A stretch of 54,597 bases of DNA from an uncultured Pseudomonadota bacterium (GCA_950059285.1 CATLTV010000009.1:1-54597), one strand, 5' to 3'; numbered from the stretch's first letter, positions 24,415 through 35,158 are shown. Made by a program: numbers and translations. Notes: generated by a model not told the origin, from the letters alone.

Positions 24415-25485
24415 CTAGAGCTTTTCTCGTTCCATAATAAGTCGGTTAATATATTCGGCAAACTGTCTACCAATGTATGTAATCGCGTTGACTTCATTGG
24501 AGGAGAATGAGGAGCCTTCCTGTCTGTTCATCAGCTCGATGCAACCGTAGACACGACCTTCGAACTGAATAGGAGCACAAAGGATGCTGTGTGTTGGGTA
24601 TTGCAACGCATCAGAGATCTCACGATAGAAGCGGTTATCACGCTGTGCATCGCTGATGGCGAGGCTCACGCCCTGGCGAGCGCAGAATCCAACGATGCCT
24701 TTGCCCATCGGCACACGGAAGTCCATCACCTCAGCAGCCTTGGGACCACGCGCAGTGGTGAAGTAGAGTTCACGTCCATCGCTGTTAGCAAAAAGAACTG
24801 CACCGCTTTCAGCAGGAACTTTGGACATCGCAAGTTCCATCACGAAATTAACGACCTGCTCCATGTCCATGGTGTTTTCGTGAATGGACTGCACCTCAAG
24901 GAAAATATCTTCGAGAATGTTTTCCGAGACGGTTTCCGCAGCGCGACCAATTTGAACAGGCTCTCGCTCAGAGGTTTTTCTGCGCTCTGAACGCACCACG
25001 CGGGCGGGCTCTTCCTCACGTTGAAGTGCTTCGATTGAAGCGCTCCCCACACGCATACGACCATCCTCGCCCAACCATGAGTCGGATGGAGAGGTGTCAG
25101 AGTGAGCTGATTCCACAGCGGGTTGTTCTGGTGCTTGTGCAGGAGGTGGCGTGGGTGGTTCTGCGGCAGCTTTCAGCGCGGCTTCTTCAGCGGCTTTGCG
25201 CTCAGCTTCGGCAGCCTCGGCGGCCTGTTTACGTAACGTTTCGACTTCTTCATCTTCCTCAGGATCAACCTCACGAAGGATGAAGACGCGGCGAGTCATG
25301 GCATCAGTCACATGAATGGAGTTATCATCCTTGATGTCACACATTACGTTGCGGATATCAGCCTCGGGCTCTCCAGTACGTTCAAGACCTGACTTCAATG
25401 CAACCATCCAGTTTGTTGCATCAACTGTAATGGTCTCGTCGTATCCGTTGGGGTCACTAGATGGAATGAGCACTTCGTAGAGCAT
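24415..25485 (-). CDS. GAF-domain protein with acidic/Ala-rich linker, 356 aa
   Basis: ATG 25485 is preceded by CGGAGTAATA; the longer open frame to 25662 is less likely. The N-terminal ~80 residues (MLYEVLIPSSDPNGYDETITV) are a small domain seen repeatedly in this group. A long Glu/Ala and Pro-rich linker follows. The C-terminal ~165 residues are a GAF domain: SENILEDIFLEVQSIHENTM, SGAVLFANSDGRELYFTTA, VPMGKGIVGFCARQGV, ILCAPIQFEGRVYGCIELMN. GAF domains bind small molecules or cyclic nucleotides, but no output domain is attached, so it may be a sensor adaptor. Confidence 0.82.
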   Translation of the reverse strand: MLYEVLIPSSDPNGYDETITVDATNWMVALKSGLERTGEPEADIRNVMCDIKDDNSIHVTDAMTRRVFILREVDPEEDEEVETLRKQAAEAAEAERKAAEEAALKAAAEPPTPPPAQAPEQPAVESAHSDTSPSDSWLGEDGRMRVGSASIEALQREEEPARVVRSERRKTSEREPVQIGRAAETVSENILEDIFLEVQSIHENTMDMEQVVNFVMELAMSKVPAESGAVLFANSDGRELYFTTARGPKAAEVMDFRVPMGKGIVGFCARQGVSLAISDAQRDNRFYREISDALQYPTHSILCAPIQFEGRVYGCIELMNRQEGSSFSSNEVNAITYIGRQFAEYINRLIMEREKL

Positions 25486-25715
25486 TATTACTCCGATAAT
25501 CCGAAAAAAGTTAAATGGTAAATCATCCTGGTGTCTGTCAATCACAGTATAACTGTAGACACTCACAAACACCAGTAAACCTTGCCCCAAAATCATTCGG
25601 GGAATAGTCGCAAGGATGGTTATTTGTGTTGATCTGTCCGTGCCACCACTAAAGAGAAACACATTTCCAGCAACACAGGAGATCTAACGTCACAAGCAGG
25701 GTTCGTTTTAGCAAA

Positions 25716-25997
25716 CTACACAGGTTGTTTCACACCGCATTGACCATCACGGCAACCACCATGCTCGCCATGTTTTGAGTCGGCGTCTTCATCCATCAGA
25801 TAACACCCAACATGTTCAAGCTCTTGCTCGCTTAACCAGGAACTACGCGGGTCATCAGGATCGAGCACGTGGTCACACACAATGCATTGCCACACAAGTT
25901 GTGTGGCGCCCTCTTGTTCTGCAAGCGCGCGCGTACCAAGAACCTGCTTTTGGCACGATGTACAATAAGATGAGAAAAATAAAACGTTGTCGCTCAT
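25716..25997 (-). CDS. Small zinc-ribbon-like protein, 93 aa
   Basis: The start MSDNVLFFSSYC at 25997 is chosen over a longer frame to 26051. Two CxxC pairs (SSYCTSCQKQ and WQCIVCDHVLD), spaced about 28 residues apart, are the ligand set of a zinc ribbon. The C-terminus carries HGEHGGCRDGQCG, possibly a second metal site. No enzymatic domain is present. A nucleic-acid or protein binding role is possible. Confidence 0.6.
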   Translation of the reverse strand: MSDNVLFFSSYCTSCQKQVLGTRALAEQEGATQLVWQCIVCDHVLDPDDPRSSWLSEQELEHVGCYLMDEDADSKHGEHGGCRDGQCGVKQPV

Positions 25998-26112
25998 AAC
26001 ACAATAAATCCATAAGGAAGGAGGGTCAGCACGGTGCAAAAAACAAAGCAAGCCAGAGGCATCATTCCCCTGGCTTTACGCGTTGTGCTCTGTGGAGGTG
26101 TGACACATCGCC

Positions 26113-26526
26113 TTAGATCTGTCGAGATGCAAAGATCAGAAGCTGATCAACCTCGCGTGAAAAGTTGGGATCGTTTGTCAGCGTATGTTGCAAGGTCTTG
26201 AGTGCTTGACGCTTCTGGCGAGGTTCAAACATATCGCCATAACGCTCATCGACAATCGCATGAAGTACCTCTGTACGGACAGCATTCTCATCAGAGATCT
26301 CGCCATTGATCACACGTTCAGCAATACCTACGAGCTTTTTGTCCAGAGGAGAAACTGTCTCTGGCGCGTTGGCTGCACCCGCAGCTTCTGATGAGCCCAC
26401 GGAAAACTGCCGTGATGACCCTCCAGCCTTGCCAGACTCACTCACGCTCTCTGCATGTGCCTTCTGCATCTGCTCAATCAAAGCAGCTTGCATTCCCCCT
26501 GCCGCATTTCCTTGCCCAACCTTCAT
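26113..26526 (-). CDS. Small helical protein, 137 aa, possible secretion-associated
   Basis: The N-terminal ~60 residues are low complexity (Gly, Ser, Ala, Glu). The C-terminal ~75 are a compact helical domain: LDKKLVGIAERVINGEISDE, VLHAIVDERYGDMFEPRQK, LQHTLTNDPNFSREVDQLL. I recognise no named family. It is the last of three small genes on this strand (27704 to 26113), and this set may relate to a type III secretion-like needle system. That link is tentative. Confidence 0.55.
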   Translation of the reverse strand: MKVGQGNAAGGMQAALIEQMQKAHAESVSESGKAGGSSRQFSVGSSEAAGAANAPETVSPLDKKLVGIAERVINGEISDENAVRTEVLHAIVDERYGDMFEPRQKRQALKTLQHTLTNDPNFSREVDQLLIFASRQI

Positions 26527-26710
26527 AACTCTACCTACTCATCGCCTTTTATGTAGCGATGACTTGATTTGGAAGAAGCCCCACAAACACCGCTCGTGTG
26601 ACACCTTTTGTCTCTTCATCATAACTCAACAGTGAACCTTGATATGGCTCCCCCCAAATGCACCTCAAACCCTAACACAAACCATACATCCATTACAGCC
26701 ATTTCATCGC

Positions 26711-26763
26711 AAGAGGAGAGGTCAACCTGTTCTTCATTGAAGAACAGGTTGACCTCTCCTCTT
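26711..26763. terminator. 53-nt palindrome after the TPR gene
   Basis: Arms 26711-26736 and 26738-26763 are perfect 26-bp complements with a 1-nt loop. It abuts the stop codon of the 26766-27221 gene on the minus strand. No T-tract follows on that strand. Confidence 0.8.
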
Positions 26764-26765
26764 CC

Positions 26766-27221
26766 TCATGATGCGCGCTCATCTGCCGTGGAAACCACGG
26801 GTTGCGGAATCTGAGCTGGCTCAAGTGATATACACAACTGCTCCAGCTCACGTGCCATATTCAGCCAGGAGTACTGGGGATGCTCCTCTGACAGCGACTC
26901 CAGATAAGTGCGTATCCCCCGAACTTTTCGCTTGGCCTGAGACAACTTGCGTGAAAACAAGTACGCCTCTGCCAAATAAATTTGCACTGATGGATCTTCT
27001 GGCCACCTGCGCGCCGCAGCACGCAAGATCACGAGTGAAGCATCAAGCTCCCCCGCTGCAATCTCAATCGAACCCTTGAGCGCAAATACCAGCGGCTCAT
27101 CAGGAAAGAGCTCTTCAACCTTCTGCATATGTTCCCTGGCAAGCGCAAGCTCACCATGTTCCATCAACAAGTAAATCCTCTTAAGCTCTGTTGAAAGCAT
27201 TATCGACTCTTCATGTGTCAT
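26766..27221 (-). CDS. Small TPR protein, 151 aa
   Basis: ATG 27221 follows GAGGAGGTTTAAACA. TPR-type helix pairs are clear: LKRIYLLMEHGELALAREHM, VFALKGSIEIAAGELDASLV, VQIYLAEAYLFSRKLSQAKR. No signal peptide is present, so it is cytoplasmic. Small TPR proteins of this size serve as chaperones of type III secretion needle or translocator subunits (SctG/SycD types), and the upstream gene encodes a small helical protein that could be such a client. The assignment to secretion is inference; only the TPR fold is seen. Confidence 0.6.
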   Translation of the reverse strand: MTHEESIMLSTELKRIYLLMEHGELALAREHMQKVEELFPDEPLVFALKGSIEIAAGELDASLVILRAAARRWPEDPSVQIYLAEAYLFSRKLSQAKRKVRGIRTYLESLSEEHPQYSWLNMARELEQLCISLEPAQIPQPVVSTADERAS

Positions 27222-27272
27222 TGTTTAAACCTCCTCAAAACACAAACTCAAACCTTTGATTTAAAACGATTT

Positions 27273-27704
27273 CTAGGCGTGCATGTTATTAATTGCTGCT
27301 TTTGCTGTATCGTGTCGGGCCTTCATCAAGTTGGATAACGTGGAGAAGTTCCTGTTGTCAGACTGAAGCTGTGTCTGGAGCTGAAGGTACTGCATATTGA
27401 ACGCCTGGCTCTCCTCCTGCATCTCCCACATTTTATCCAGATTATCTTGTGGAGCGGTCGCGATCTCTGCGCCAGAGCGCCCCTTCACCAAACTTGAGAG
27501 GCCGCGCGCAGCCAGACCCACAAGCTGCCCACCTGGGACAAAGGGAGCCACGCTCGCTGTCGCATCCAACGTCTTGCTCGCGACCTTGGACAACACATTG
27601 CCAAACTTCTTCCCTCCTGCCTTTTTCTCCTCCGCCTGCGCCCCTCCTGACATGGACTGCTGAATTGCAGACTGACCATAACTACCTGAAATTTTACCTG
27701 TCAT
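27273..27704 (-). CDS. Small helical protein, 143 aa, needle/rod-like C-terminus
   Basis: ATG 27704 is preceded by CAGGAGTCAA; the open frame to 27842 runs through a palindrome and is not used. The N-terminus is Ser/Gly/Gln-rich. A hydrophobic middle (ATASVAPFVPGGQLVGLAARG) precedes a helical, Gln-rich end (YLQLQTQLQSDNRNFSTLSN, then LMKARHDTAKAAINN). The last part recalls the helical C-termini of secretion needle/inner-rod or chaperone-client proteins. No family is certain. The gene starts a three-gene same-strand group. Confidence 0.5.
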   Translation of the reverse strand: MTGKISGSYGQSAIQQSMSGGAQAEEKKAGGKKFGNVLSKVASKTLDATASVAPFVPGGQLVGLAARGLSSLVKGRSGAEIATAPQDNLDKMWEMQEESQAFNMQYLQLQTQLQSDNRNFSTLSNLMKARHDTAKAAINNMHA

Positions 27705-27794
27705 ACATTGACTCCTGTCCTGTTCAACATGATGTAACTGTCTCAAAACGCCATGGCGCATGAGTTCCTCTGACAGGGTTTTCGGTCGCCGCAT

Positions 27795-27853
27795 CTGAAA
27801 GTTGCGTGGAGGAGTCGTTTTTTTAGAAAACGACTCCTCCACGCAACTTTCAG
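27795..27853. repeat. 59-nt orphan palindrome between divergent genes
   Basis: Arms 27795-27821 and 27827-27853 are perfect 27-bp complements with a 5-nt loop TTTAG. It lies 91 bases upstream of the minus gene (start 27704) and 110 bases upstream of the plus gene (start 27963), so no annotated gene ends here. T/A runs sit in the loop rather than outside the stem. Confidence 0.9.
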
Positions 27854-27962
27854 GGCCTCATAATCCAAGATGTATTTTCAACCAATCTCACGTACTATGT
27901 ATGACATGGCAGGCTCGTAACGCCGTTTTGACAGTGTAACCTTCACAAGAGGTCCAGATAGT

Positions 27963-28385
27963 ATGAGCAACAAGCTCAAAATCGATGCGCAACAAATCAA
28001 GCTCGAATTTCGTGGTAGCAAGGAAGACATTCGACGTGGCTACGAAATGACCCGTGAACTCCTCATCATGCACTTTCATGAGCAGCTCGCTCGAGCCGAG
28101 GTCAAGGAACAGAAAAAGAAGAGCACACGAAGCTGGACCCCACCCCAGACCCAGGAAACCATGCACATCAGCGTGGCAATCAGCTCGGACTTCTACAACA
28201 AGGTCTGTGTCCTGGAGCGAGAAGATTATGAGGACAGCATCTTCAACTCGGTGATGCGATTTGACTCCATTGACCGCATCTATATTCGCTCCTCTCAAAA
28301 GGATGCCCTTCAACGTCACATCAAGATCGGTAAAGTTCTCTGGCGAGAACTCACTCCCACAGGTAAAGCCGCCGTGCGCTCATAA
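27963..28385 (+). CDS. Conserved-looking hypothetical protein, 140 aa
   Basis: ATG 27963 has AGAGG about 10 bases upstream. The N-terminus KLKIDAQQIKLEFRGSKEDI leads into a helical region (YEMTRELLIMHFHEQLARAE) with a basic linker (VKEQKKKSTRSW). The C-terminal half has alternating beta-type segments (HISVAISSDFYNKVCVLERE, FDSIDRIYIRSSQKD). It is soluble and intracellular. No family is recognised. It is divergent from the three-gene small-protein group and may share regulation with it. Confidence 0.6.
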   Translation: MSNKLKIDAQQIKLEFRGSKEDIRRGYEMTRELLIMHFHEQLARAEVKEQKKKSTRSWTPPQTQETMHISVAISSDFYNKVCVLEREDYEDSIFNSVMRFDSIDRIYIRSSQKDALQRHIKIGKVLWRELTPTGKAAVRS

Positions 28386-28445
28386 AAGCACGCATCTTGA
28401 TATATTGAATGTACTGAGTTTCACTGCACATCATTCTCCCGCCAC

Positions 28446-29729
28446 ATGCATCACACATCATCGTTACACGCCTCATCTCATGTGTTCTCCAAGCTGCACA
28501 GTCCATGGCCCATGGAGAGCATCCATGCATTTCGCACCGAGTGCGTCTGGACAAGAAGTGATACTGATCATCGACTCCACGAAGCGGTCCTCACATCAAG
28601 TCAACTTCTCATCCCCACAGAACATGGCATCACCTCTGTAGACCTGAGCAATGGTCACACGCGCTGGCAATGGAACGAAAACCATGTGCGTCGTGGTGCA
28701 TTATGGGAACATGATCACTATGTAATTGTTCAGCAGGCATGGGGCATGGTTGTCCTGCTTCACAAGGATACGGGCAAGCTCATAAAGCGTATTGAACTCC
28801 CTCACCTACATCGTGTCATTGAAGTACACACGATGAGCGCCAAAAATCAGGAGTTTATCCTTCTGCTTGGCGAACGAGGTGTTGCAGCACTTTTGAACAG
28901 CACATCGCTACAACTTGAGTGGATACATCAAGGCGGAGTAAGAGGACTTGCTCATTATGCGCTCCGCGATCGCACACTTGTTGTGTTGCAAGGCAATCAC
29001 CTGAGCAGGATAGATCTGTTCACAGGAAAGATCCTCTGGACAAAACAAACCCCCCGCCTTGCACGTTCGGTGCTCTTGCATCTCAACCGTGTGATCATTC
29101 TTCACACAGGATCACAGTGGGCTCAAACCATTGTGCGAGGTCTTGATCTTGATACGGGTGAACTCAAAGAGGAGGTTACGCTGGATGGACACCATCTTGG
29201 TACGTCCTTGATTGTGAACGATGACTTATGGCTCGTGGTGGAGCGTTATCAACAGCCTGTCATTGAAACACTTCGTGGAGAACAGCTTCAACCTGCGTGG
29301 CTCAAAACCTTGTATCCTCAACCTCGCCCGATGTCCCCAAGTCTGACCGTACTCTCAAGCTGTCCACGCGAAGGTCTTGTGCTTGTGCAAACAGGTTCTG
29401 AAGAGGTTGTTACGCTCCAGGCGTGTGATGGAAAGACCATCTGGAGGACAGAACAACAGCCGCTGATGCGAGTGCCGCTCAAGGCGCTCGTCACGGATGG
29501 TGTCTGCTTTGGTTTGGGAGGAGAATCGCTTGATATTCGACGCGCGGATTCAGGTCGACTGCTACATCGTTATACAGAGTTTATCGATGAACCCTGCCTG
29601 ATGTTTGGCTGTGGAGCGCTTGATGTATTACTTGGCGAGCACTCGCCTGATGATGGTAGCTCCACCTTGTGGAAGGTGCGTTACTTACCTGCGCTCCGAA
29701 CAGCGTACACGCGCTCCGAACGCAGATAA
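28446..29729 (+). CDS. PQQ-like beta-propeller protein, 427 aa
   Basis: Repeated blade-like segments of the outer-membrane-assembly/PQQ type appear through the protein: LIPTEHGITSVDLSNGHTRW, VVLLHKDTGKLIKRI, LSRIDLFTGKILWTKQ, IVRGLDLDTGELKEE, VVTLQACDGKTIWRTE, LDIRRADSGRLLHRY. Each has the W/L-D-x-x-TG-x-x-x-W pattern. There is no signal peptide at 28446 or at the alternative start 28512 (MESIHAFRTEC), so it appears cytoplasmic. Probably a binding scaffold with seven or eight blades; no catalytic residues are recognised. Confidence 0.7.
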   Translation: MHHTSSLHASSHVFSKLHSPWPMESIHAFRTECVWTRSDTDHRLHEAVLTSSQLLIPTEHGITSVDLSNGHTRWQWNENHVRRGALWEHDHYVIVQQAWGMVVLLHKDTGKLIKRIELPHLHRVIEVHTMSAKNQEFILLLGERGVAALLNSTSLQLEWIHQGGVRGLAHYALRDRTLVVLQGNHLSRIDLFTGKILWTKQTPRLARSVLLHLNRVIILHTGSQWAQTIVRGLDLDTGELKEEVTLDGHHLGTSLIVNDDLWLVVERYQQPVIETLRGEQLQPAWLKTLYPQPRPMSPSLTVLSSCPREGLVLVQTGSEEVVTLQACDGKTIWRTEQQPLMRVPLKALVTDGVCFGLGGESLDIRRADSGRLLHRYTEFIDEPCLMFGCGALDVLLGEHSPDDGSSTLWKVRYLPALRTAYTRSERR

Positions 29730-29740
29730 GTTTTCATGCA

Positions 29741-30487
29741 TCAAATGCCAAAGAAGAGACGCTTGGCAAAATCGCTGGAGAGATCTGCTGCAAAGATCTT
29801 ACGTGCAGCTTCGCGAATGTTGTACTCCACACGATTGTAGCGAAATGTCTGGGCCTCGGTATCAAAGATGCCAAAGCACGCACGGTTATCGTTATCACGG
29901 GGTTGACCCACACTACCCACCGTAACAATATATTTTTTGCCTTCTTCAAAGTGCAACATTGGTCCGTGGAGTTCACGAGCGCCCTGCTGTTTGTCGAGCT
30001 CAAACGCCTTGGTCAGGTGTGAGTGGCCAATGAAGGTGATGCGCTTGAGTTCATCCCAACGATGGATCAGTTGGTTTGCCTGCTGTGTATTGAAGACATA
30101 CTCAAAATCTTCAAGGTTCACAGGAGAGCCGTGGCAAAAGGAGACATCAAGCTCTTCATCATCCTGACGATAGGTCAGTGTTTTGAGCCATGCATGATGA
30201 TGTTCATCAAGTTGTTTTGCATGCCAATCAAGCGCGTTACGTGCAGCATCGTAGTAATAAGCATAGTCCATGCGACCACTTACTGCGGCGTCATGGTTTC
30301 CAAGGATCGTGATCTCTGCAACTTCACGCACAATCTCACAACACTCATTAGGATTAGCACAGTACCCGACCACATCTCCAAGACACACGTAACGATCAAT
30401 CGCAGGAGACTGTTTTTTATAGGTTTTTAAAACTGTGGTTAATGCTTCAAGGTTACTATGAACATCGCTAAAAATACCAATGAGCAT
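29741..30487 (-). CDS. Calcineurin-like metallophosphoesterase, 248 aa
   Basis: The five metallophosphoesterase motifs are present in order: GIFSDVHSNLEAL, CLGDVVGYCANPNECC, ITILGNHDAAVSG, SFCHGSPVN and FIGHSHLTKAF. This class (YfcE/MJ0936-like) is a dinuclear-metal phosphodiesterase, but the substrate cannot be predicted. It is cytosolic with no signal peptide. The gene lies 125 bases after the long CpXC/HEAT protein on the same strand; a small hairpin (GAGCCCTG/CAGGGCTC, about 30548-30570) lies between them. Confidence 0.9.
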   Translation of the reverse strand: MLIGIFSDVHSNLEALTTVLKTYKKQSPAIDRYVCLGDVVGYCANPNECCEIVREVAEITILGNHDAAVSGRMDYAYYYDAARNALDWHAKQLDEHHHAWLKTLTYRQDDEELDVSFCHGSPVNLEDFEYVFNTQQANQLIHRWDELKRITFIGHSHLTKAFELDKQQGARELHGPMLHFEEGKKYIVTVGSVGQPRDNDNRACFGIFDTEAQTFRYNRVEYNIREAARKIFAADLSSDFAKRLFFGI

Positions 30488-30612
30488 ACGAATTAGTCCT
30501 ATCTAGTTGAGGTAAGAGCTGTGGGAAACACAGACATGATGTACTGGAGCCCTGTGATGCAGGGCTCTTGCAGTGTGAACCAGGGGGTGCGTTCTGGCAA
30601 GCTGAACCTACC

Positions 30613-33417
30613 TCAAGACAGACGTTTCCGTGCTGCTTTTGCTGCATCGCGGACGCGTCTGTGACGATGCTTGAGCGCTTTCCCCAGCGTATCAGGCTGA
30701 CGAGCCTCAAGAGAGACGAGCGCATCAAGAAGTGCATCGTTGTGACCGTGACGTTTAATCACATTGATCAGCGCGGGATAGAGCTTGTCCTCATAACGCG
30801 CTAGTGCCTCGGAGAGCGCCTTACGATTGCCGCTGCGCTTGGTGTCTTGTAAAGCATCAAGCAACACGGGAAGCGCCGAGGTTGAGCGAATACCTGCAAG
30901 GGCATATGTGCCGATGTATGTGGCGGATGCCCCACCCTCTTCAACACCTTTCACAAGCGCTGTCTCCATGGAATCTGCGCGTGACTCAACGAACTTCGCC
31001 AGACCAACGACCTCGGCAGCAAGCATCTCCTCGGACGCCTCAAGCACCTCATGAAGGACGGCATCGCCAAAGCGCTCGAGCAACATTTGCGCTGCCTCAA
31101 GACGACCATTGTGATCATCAAGGAGCAACAACAGATCATCCTTGGACATGCTCTCCATGTCATCAAACTGATCCAACACAGCATCATCAGGGAGGAAGTA
31201 TGTGACCCCTGTGTTTTCAGAGCGCTTTGCCACGACCAACTCTTCAACCTCAACAGAGGCTTTGAGCTGAGGCAGCTTGAGTGCCATCGCCTTTGGCACC
31301 TCTGCCTTGGGCTCACTGATGGGCTCAGGCACAACTGGCTTGGTCATGATCTGAGTTTGTTCATGGACCTGGGGATCTTCCTGAAATTCCTTGGCTTTAC
31401 GGAGACTTGCCTGCGCCAGCTCAACAACATCAGCCTCGGGCTGTGCACCAACCTCATCTGCAAGAGCAAGCAACGCGTCCCAGTTCTCCCAGATCTCCAG
31501 AGGATCAAGTTCGCTTGGCTTCAGACCAATGCTGACCTCTGCAAAGTTTGCCATCAAACGGCGAGCAAGAGCGCGCTCGTGATCCACAAGGTGAGCATCA
31601 AGCGCGACCTGGCGAAGAGGTTTGTTCAAATAAATCCCTTGCTTGAGCGCAGCCTCGACTACACGGCGCTGAATCGCCTTGAAGATGGAGAGAGGGAAGG
31701 AACGATTGCCCACAAGATACTCATACACATCGGGAGTGGACCAGTAGCCCACGATGCCCGCAGCCAGCTTGGCTTGCTCGGGTGTGGTGATGGTTGAGAA
31801 GCTCTCATGTGTAAAGGAGTGTCGCATTGTGCCAAGACGCTCATAACCGTCTGCGAAGTAGACCTCGGACGCCTTTGAGAAACCACCCATGTTGGCGTCT
31901 TGAATGGAGCTCTCCACCTTGTGCATCACCCACTGTGCGTTATGCTCAAGTGGAGCCTTGATATCATATGTCCTCAACAACTTGTTCTGGCGGTTGTAGA
32001 AGGCAAAGCGTACCGCACAATCCTGGGCCAGAGCTTCAAGAACCTGACGATCTGATGCATGGGACAGGTCAAGCAACCAGGCAAAGCTGTCGACAAGTTG
32101 CTGATCCTCAAGTGAGGCCAGCAGGAGCACGGCCACAGGAAACGACTCAATCGTTGCATACTGCACAAAGAGTTGTGGTTCAGCATCAAGCAGCTCATCG
32201 ATGCGTTTTCTGGAACCTCTGAGGGAGGCCACCACAGCACCATCCACAAGACCAATGTAATGGTCCTGAGCCCCAGCCTGAGCACCTGCTCGTGAGGGGT
32301 CGAACTCGGCCTTAATGTTCACGTGATCAAGCGATGGAACCTGTGTAATCTGAGTTGCCTCATCATCAAAGTCATCCGCAGGGAGAGGATCGACAAGCGC
32401 TGTCTCGGCATGCAAAGGCGCACTGGTCATGATGTCATCTGAAAAGCTCTCCTCGGCGAGGATCTCACCTTCATCAAGGACGCGATCGGCATCGTCATCA
32501 CCATCCACATCACTTGCCAGAATTTCGACAAACTGATCATCTGTCACCACCTGGGTCTTTTCCTCGACCTCGGGCTTTGGCACACCTGCATCGATGTCGC
32601 GTTGGCGTTGTTCGAGGTTCAAGCGCAGTGCTTCAAGTTGCTGCTTTTCAATAAGCAGCGAATCTCTCATTTGAGTCAGTTCTTGGCGCGCAAGTTCGAC
32701 CTCGGAGCGTTCGGTAGAGATATTCATCTCGATCTCTTCCATACGCTCACGTTCACGCTCAAGGCGATCGGACACTTCCTGAAGTTGTGTTTGCTGAAGT
32801 TCCAGTTCGGCGCGCATTTGAGACAATTCCATGCGCTCCTGTTCGACTTCTTCTTTCTTCTGCAACAGTTCAACGTCGTGCGCGGGAGGTGGGCGAAGCG
32901 TACTGGAAGACTCCTCAAGACCCATGGAAGAACCAAGGCCAAATGTCTCGGTCTTCTCCACGAGTCCATCCTCGGACTCTTCTTCACTCTCAACCTCTTC
33001 GAGTTCTTTGATCACATCCTGAAGTTGAGCGTACGAGAACACTGTATGAAATTGCCTGACGTAGTCAGGCAAGATCTCGCGTTCCTTGGCCAGCTCCTGA
33101 AGCAGCTCACTACGGTGCTTGAACTCCTCGTGACGCAAGGACTCGGGGATGATGAGCGCAAAGATCTTCCTGTCTTCATCATGGTAACGCACGGGGATAG
33201 AGAGGGAGTACACATGTGAATCGAAAGGCGAGGAGATCTGGTTCAGACTGCCCACATCCAGAGCATCCAGAAGGTTTGGATCTTGCGTGACATTAATGCT
33301 TGTGTACACGCTAGCAGGAAAAACGGGACCTGCATGGCTACTAATCAAGACAGATGTCTTGGATGTACGACCAAGACGACCACCATAGACCTGCACTTCT
33401 TCTGTAGTATTATTCAT
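30613..33417 (-). CDS. Degenerate CpXC-like plus coiled-coil plus HEAT-repeat protein, 934 aa
   Basis: Residues ~15-150 follow the CpXC domain pattern: PVFPASVYTSINVTQDPNLL, RYHDEDRKIFALIIPESL and LPDYVRQFHTVFSYAQLQDV. The family's four zinc cysteines are gone (ISSHAG and ISSPFD where CPxC would be). Residues ~185-290 are a long coiled coil rich in Glu, Gln and Leu. A central acidic region leads to a globular domain. The last ~150 residues look like HEAT repeats (ALPVLLDALQDTKRSGNRKA, LDALVSLEARQPDTLGKAL). CpXC is a predicted zinc-binding domain common in these bacteria; here it may be structural only. The function is unknown. Confidence 0.7.
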   Translation of the reverse strand: MNNTTEEVQVYGGRLGRTSKTSVLISSHAGPVFPASVYTSINVTQDPNLLDALDVGSLNQISSPFDSHVYSLSIPVRYHDEDRKIFALIIPESLRHEEFKHRSELLQELAKEREILPDYVRQFHTVFSYAQLQDVIKELEEVESEEESEDGLVEKTETFGLGSSMGLEESSSTLRPPPAHDVELLQKKEEVEQERMELSQMRAELELQQTQLQEVSDRLERERERMEEIEMNISTERSEVELARQELTQMRDSLLIEKQQLEALRLNLEQRQRDIDAGVPKPEVEEKTQVVTDDQFVEILASDVDGDDDADRVLDEGEILAEESFSDDIMTSAPLHAETALVDPLPADDFDDEATQITQVPSLDHVNIKAEFDPSRAGAQAGAQDHYIGLVDGAVVASLRGSRKRIDELLDAEPQLFVQYATIESFPVAVLLLASLEDQQLVDSFAWLLDLSHASDRQVLEALAQDCAVRFAFYNRQNKLLRTYDIKAPLEHNAQWVMHKVESSIQDANMGGFSKASEVYFADGYERLGTMRHSFTHESFSTITTPEQAKLAAGIVGYWSTPDVYEYLVGNRSFPLSIFKAIQRRVVEAALKQGIYLNKPLRQVALDAHLVDHERALARRLMANFAEVSIGLKPSELDPLEIWENWDALLALADEVGAQPEADVVELAQASLRKAKEFQEDPQVHEQTQIMTKPVVPEPISEPKAEVPKAMALKLPQLKASVEVEELVVAKRSENTGVTYFLPDDAVLDQFDDMESMSKDDLLLLLDDHNGRLEAAQMLLERFGDAVLHEVLEASEEMLAAEVVGLAKFVESRADSMETALVKGVEEGGASATYIGTYALAGIRSTSALPVLLDALQDTKRSGNRKALSEALARYEDKLYPALINVIKRHGHNDALLDALVSLEARQPDTLGKALKHRHRRVRDAAKAARKRLS

Positions 33418-33633
33418 GAGCCAGTAACCTCACTCTTACCTGTCAAATATAGTCGAAACACCATTATCATTGAGGACCGATGTCATACACATCTGTCCTG
33501 CTTTTGAAACACGTTTCAAGCTCGTCATTGTGTCAGGTGCAACCCACACTCGACACCAGTAAAACACCTGTTGTGTTCACTCAGTATGCACATAAACGTC
33601 GTTCAATCCACCTGATACCATTATATGCCCCCA

Positions 33634-33699
33634 AAAGGCAACGCTCAGGGGGGCGGCGAGCTGATATATCAGCTCGCCGCCCCCCTGAGCGTTGCCTTT
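33634..33699. terminator. 66-bp perfect palindrome after eno
   Basis: Arms 33634-33666 and 33667-33699 are perfect 33-bp complements with zero loop; four C/G pairs extend the stem beyond a 1-nt bulge. It begins 38 bases after the enolase stop on the minus strand. No T-tract follows. Confidence 0.85.
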
Positions 33700-33737
33700 G
33701 GGGTGGAGGTTGCACACAAATATGCAACCTGAACCTC

Positions 33738-35093
<1,356 letters not shown>

Positions 35094-35158
35094 TCACAAT
35101 AATAACTTTGTAAGTCTGGATATATATCTACTCTGAACAAGGCAGTAAAGGCTTGTTT

